A stretch of DNA of 8,070 nt from an uncultured Eubacterium sp. GTDB lineage: Bacteria; Bacillota; Clostridia; Lachnospirales; CAG-274. The notes beneath the pieces were generated by a model. The model saw only the letters and a program-made list of their open reading frames with translations, made no database searches and was not told the origin of the DNA. Positions 5,863 through 8,070 of the stretch are shown one piece after another (position 1 is the stretch's first letter; each line of letters opens with the position of its first letter). Made by a program: the position numbers and the translations under genes. The stretch lies in assembly GCA_900543365.1 (NCBI GenBank), contig UQRG01000061.1:1-8070 (forward strand), in the 5' to 3' direction.

Positions 5863-6672
5863 ATGTATAAAATTATATTTTGTGATTTAGATGGTACATT
5901 ACTAGACGACAATAGAAATGTATCAGATATTAATAAAAATGCAATAAATAAAGCTATTGAAAAAGGTTGTAAGTTTGTTATTTGTAGTGGTCGCTCTAAT
6001 ATGAGTATTGACTATTTTAATAAAATATTTAATTTTGACAAAATAAAAAATTATGCTGTAGCTTTTAATGGTGCCTATATTTATGAAACTAATACTAAGA
6101 AAAAACTTGTGGAACATTTAGTTCCTTCAACTTGTGCAATTAAAGCTATTAATATGTGTAGAAAATTTAATGTAGATATTATGGTTTATAAAAATGAAAT
6201 GCTTTATTTTGATGCACCAACTATTAGGACCGATACTTATGCCAAAAGAAATATGGTAAATACAACTATAGTTAATAATTTAATAGAAGTTGCCAGTGAG
6301 CCAGTATCAAAGGTTATTATAATAGGTGATAATGAAGAACTTAAAAAAGTTGAAAATAAAGTTATGTCAACAAATATAAAAAATGAAATGACAACTTTTT
6401 TTTCTGCTGATATTTTGTATGAGTTTAACCCTATTGGAATTGATAAGGGTACTGGGTTAAAAGAACTTAGTGAAATTCTTAATGTTAATATAAAAGAAAC
6501 TATTGCTATTGGAGATAACTATAATGATTTATCAATGATAAAAGCTGCTGGATTAGGTGTATGCTGTATTAATGGTGAAGATGGAGTGAAAAAGTTTGCT
6601 GATTATGTTACAATAACAGATAATAATGAAGGTGCAGTAGCTGAAGTGATTAATAAATTTATACTTAATTAA
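5863..6672 (+). CDS. Cof-type HAD-superfamily phosphatase
   Basis: This is a predicted cytoplasmic Mg2+-dependent phosphatase of HAD subfamily IIB (Cof/YidA type), whose members dephosphorylate small molecules such as sugar phosphates and FMN; the substrate here cannot be told. From this start the protein is 269 residues, normal for the group. All four HAD motifs are present: DLDGT (8-12) with nucleophile D8 and acid D10, SGR (42-44), K195 in GIDKGTG, and GDNYND (217-222) with metal-binding aspartates. The cap domain lies between motifs II and III, about residues 80-190. An in-frame TTG (5827) and ATG (5833) upstream would add parS-encoded residues. The chosen ATG has AAAAGGAAAA (5849-5858) just before it, so it is preferred. 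The gene starts 39 bases after parB and is probably co-transcribed with it. Confidence 0.92.
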   Translation: MYKIIFCDLDGTLLDDNRNVSDINKNAINKAIEKGCKFVICSGRSNMSIDYFNKIFNFDKIKNYAVAFNGAYIYETNTKKKLVEHLVPSTCAIKAINMCRKFNVDIMVYKNEMLYFDAPTIRTDTYAKRNMVNTTIVNNLIEVASEPVSKVIIIGDNEELKKVENKVMSTNIKNEMTTFFSADILYEFNPIGIDKGTGLKELSEILNVNIKETIAIGDNYNDLSMIKAAGLGVCCINGEDGVKKFADYVTITDNNEGAVAEVINKFILN

Positions 6673-6686
6673 TTGTAAAAAAATAC

Positions 6687-6714
6687 TTGCATTTTATTGG
6701 TGTTATGTTATAAT
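6687..6714 (+). promoter_or_regulatory. serS leader promoter (extended -10)
   Basis: TTGCAT (6687-6692) and TATAAT (6709-6714) are 16 bases apart, with TG at 6706-6707 giving a perfect extended -10. The -35 matches only three of six bases. Transcription would start near 6721, just before the T-box leader. No terminator separates the phosphatase gene from this promoter, so upstream read-through may also enter the leader. Confidence 0.65.
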
Positions 6715-6732
6715 AATAAGGTAATAATAGAT

Positions 6733-6957
6733 AATGCCTTTGAGAAGGACTAAACCTATGGATTTATTCAGAGAGTTATCGGTTGGTGAAAGATAATTAT
6801 TGATATAGGAATTCCACCCTTCAAGCATAGCAGGCATTTTGATGAAAGTCAAAAGGGTATGCCCTTTATAGCTAATTGAGTGGCAATAATTTTTATTGCA
6901 ATTTGGGTGGCAACACGGATAATATTCGTCCCATAGTTTATACTATGGGACTTTTTT
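6733..6957 (+). ncRNA. T-box riboswitch, serine-responsive (specifier UCC)
   Basis: This leader reads uncharged tRNA-Ser and lets transcription continue into serS when charging is low. Stem I is closed by GAAGG (6744-6748) with CCTTC (6818-6822). The specifier loop is bounded above by CCTAT (6755-6759) with ATAGG (6805-6809). Its 3' side contains TCC (6813-6815) followed by A, a serine codon in the expected position. The distal stem I shows the family AGAGAG (6770-6775), TTATC/GATAA pairing and the GGTTGGTGAAA loop. A further stem is AAAGGG/CCCTTT (6852-6867). The T-box core GGGTGGCAACACGG lies at 6905-6918; its TGGC bulge complements the GCCA end of tRNA-Ser, whose discriminator is G. An extra GCAATAA/TTATTGC hairpin (6883-6899) precedes the core. 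Antiterminator and terminator compete through the CGTCCC segment (6927-6932). Confidence 0.95.
6928..6957 (+). terminator. T-box regulated terminator
   Basis: GTCCCATAGT (6928-6937) pairs perfectly with ACTATGGGAC (6942-6951) around a four-base loop, followed by six T residues (6952-6957). Its 5' arm overlaps the bases needed to pair with the T-box core, giving the expected mutually exclusive structures upstream of serS. Confidence 0.93.
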
Positions 6958-6984
6958 ATTTATTTTTATTTTTGGAGGAAGAAA

Positions 6985-8070
6985 ATGCTTGATATTAAGT
7001 TTTTAAGAGAAAATCCTGATGTAGTTAAGGAAAATATTAAAAAGAAATTTCAGGATAAGAAAATTGAATTAGTAGATAAGGTTATTGAACTTGACAAAGA
7101 AGCTAGAGCTACACAGCAGGAGGCTGATGGATTAAGAGCTGATAGGAAGAAACTTTCTAAGCAGATTGGTGCTTTAATGGGTCAAGGTAAGAAAGATGAG
7201 GCAGAAGCTGTTAAGGCAGAGGTTAATTCTCAGGGTGAAAGACTTGCTGAATTAGAAGAAAAGGAACAGACTTTACAGAAAGAAATAACTGAAATAATGA
7301 TGGTTATTCCTAACATTATTGACCCTAGTGTTCCTATTGGTAAAGATGATAGCGAAAATGTAGAAATTCAGAAATATGGTGAACCTGTAGTCCCAGATTT
7401 TGAAATTCCATATCATACTGAAATTATGGAAAAATTAAATGGTATTGACCTTGATTCTGCAAGAAAAGTTGCAGGTAATGGATTTTATTATTTAATGGGT
7501 GATGTAGCAAGACTTCATTCTGCTGTTACTGCTTATGCAAGAGATTTTATGATTGATAGAGGTTTTACTTATTGTATTCCTCCTTATATGATTAGAAGTA
7601 ATGTAGTTACTGGTGTTATGTCATTTGCAGAAATGGATTCTATGATGTACAAAATTGAGGGTGAAGATTTATTCTTAATTGGTACTAGTGAACATTCTAT
7701 GATTGGTAAGTTTATTGATACTATTTTAAAGGATGAAGATTTACCTCAGACTCTTACTAGTTTCTCACCTTGTTTTAGAAAAGAAAAGGGTGCTCACGGT
7801 ATTGAGGAAAGAGGCGTATATAGAATTCATCAATTTGAAAAGCAGGAAATGATAGTTGTTTGTCAGCCAGAAGATAGTAAAATGTGGTTTGATAAGTTAT
7901 GGCAGAATACAGTTGATTTCTTTAGAACACTTGATATTCCTGTTAGAACACTTGAGTGCTGTTCAGGTGACCTTGCAGATTTAAAGGTTAAGTCTATTGA
8001 TGTTGAGGCTTGGTCTCCAAGACAGCAGAAGTATTTTGAAGTAGGTAGCTGTTCTAACTTAGGTGATGCT
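6985..8070 (+). CDS. serS: Seryl-tRNA synthetase (class II), 3' end cut by window
   Basis: This cytoplasmic enzyme charges tRNA-Ser with serine. The window holds 362 codons and is open at the end; motif 3 and the C-terminus are missing. The start has GGAGG (6974-6978) six bases before the ATG and follows the serine T-box. Residues about 1-110 carry the N-terminal domain, with MLDIKFLRENPDVV at the start and a long charged coiled-coil arm (about 30-105) that grips the tRNA variable arm. The class II core follows, with the serine-binding loop as GTSEH (233-237) where TAE is usual, and motif 2 around FRKEKGAHGIEERG (264-277) with R265 conserved. EVGSCSNLGDA (352-362) matches the active-site segment before motif 3, usually EISSCSNF. 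The motif 2 loop and substrate loop are divergent from the common B. subtilis/E. coli type, but the enzyme looks intact. Confidence 0.95.
   Translation, partial: MLDIKFLRENPDVVKENIKKKFQDKKIELVDKVIELDKEARATQQEADGLRADRKKLSKQIGALMGQGKKDEAEAVKAEVNSQGERLAELEEKEQTLQKEITEIMMVIPNIIDPSVPIGKDDSENVEIQKYGEPVVPDFEIPYHTEIMEKLNGIDLDSARKVAGNGFYYLMGDVARLHSAVTAYARDFMIDRGFTYCIPPYMIRSNVVTGVMSFAEMDSMMYKIEGEDLFLIGTSEHSMIGKFIDTILKDEDLPQTLTSFSPCFRKEKGAHGIEERGVYRIHQFEKQEMIVVCQPEDSKMWFDKLWQNTVDFFRTLDIPVRTLECCSGDLADLKVKSIDVEAWSPRQQKYFEVGSCSNLGDA

Noticed and set aside
1..8070. Mobile elements, CRISPR arrays, tRNA or rRNA genes, defence systems
   Set aside because: No transposase or integrase motifs, terminal repeats, regularly spaced repeats, cloverleaf-like sequence or rRNA segments were seen; the content is core origin-region genes.

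Overview
This window is the chromosomal replication-origin region of a low-GC Bacillota (Firmicutes) bacterium, most likely a member of the Clostridia and possibly a Lachnospiraceae relative. The evidence is the strongly A+T-rich sequence, AGGAGG-type ribosome binding sites, TTATCCACA DnaA boxes on both sides of dnaA, a Soj/Spo0J-type parA-parB pair with perfect parS sites, and a T-box leader on serS. The family-level placement is an impression from protein character, not a search result.

Layout. On the minus strand, dnaA (381-1718) is followed by the first bases of a gene starting at position 5, by position almost certainly dnaN. The 375 bases between them hold DnaA boxes, a short GC cluster, a GTT-repeat tract in the DnaA-trio position and 42 bases of pure A/T; this is the probable unwinding site. 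Upstream of dnaA, 1719-2117 holds a second set of DnaA boxes, a minus-strand dnaA promoter and a plus-strand argS promoter. The origin is therefore bipartite, flanking dnaA as in Bacillus subtilis. Going right on the plus strand come argS with a strong terminator, parS, parA, parB, a second parS, a Cof-type HAD phosphatase, and a serine T-box riboswitch leading into serS, which is cut by the window end.

How it works together. DnaA would bind both box clusters, repress its own promoter and open the A/T tract next to dnaN. ParB would load at the two parS sites, 1.9 kb apart and 2-4 kb from the origin, and ParA would separate the sister origins. argS and serS are housekeeping aminoacyl-tRNA synthetases; serS senses uncharged tRNA-Ser through a UCC specifier and a TGGC acceptor-binding bulge.

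Most of this is ordinary core genome and I found no new multi-gene system. The points worth a second look are the origin's non-canonical trio tract (one GAT, then four GTT), DnaA substitutions at normally conserved positions, a parS that occupies the start region of the phosphatase gene, a possible 27-codon leader ORF before dnaA, the argS neighbour where rpmH usually lies, and a divergent SerRS motif 2.
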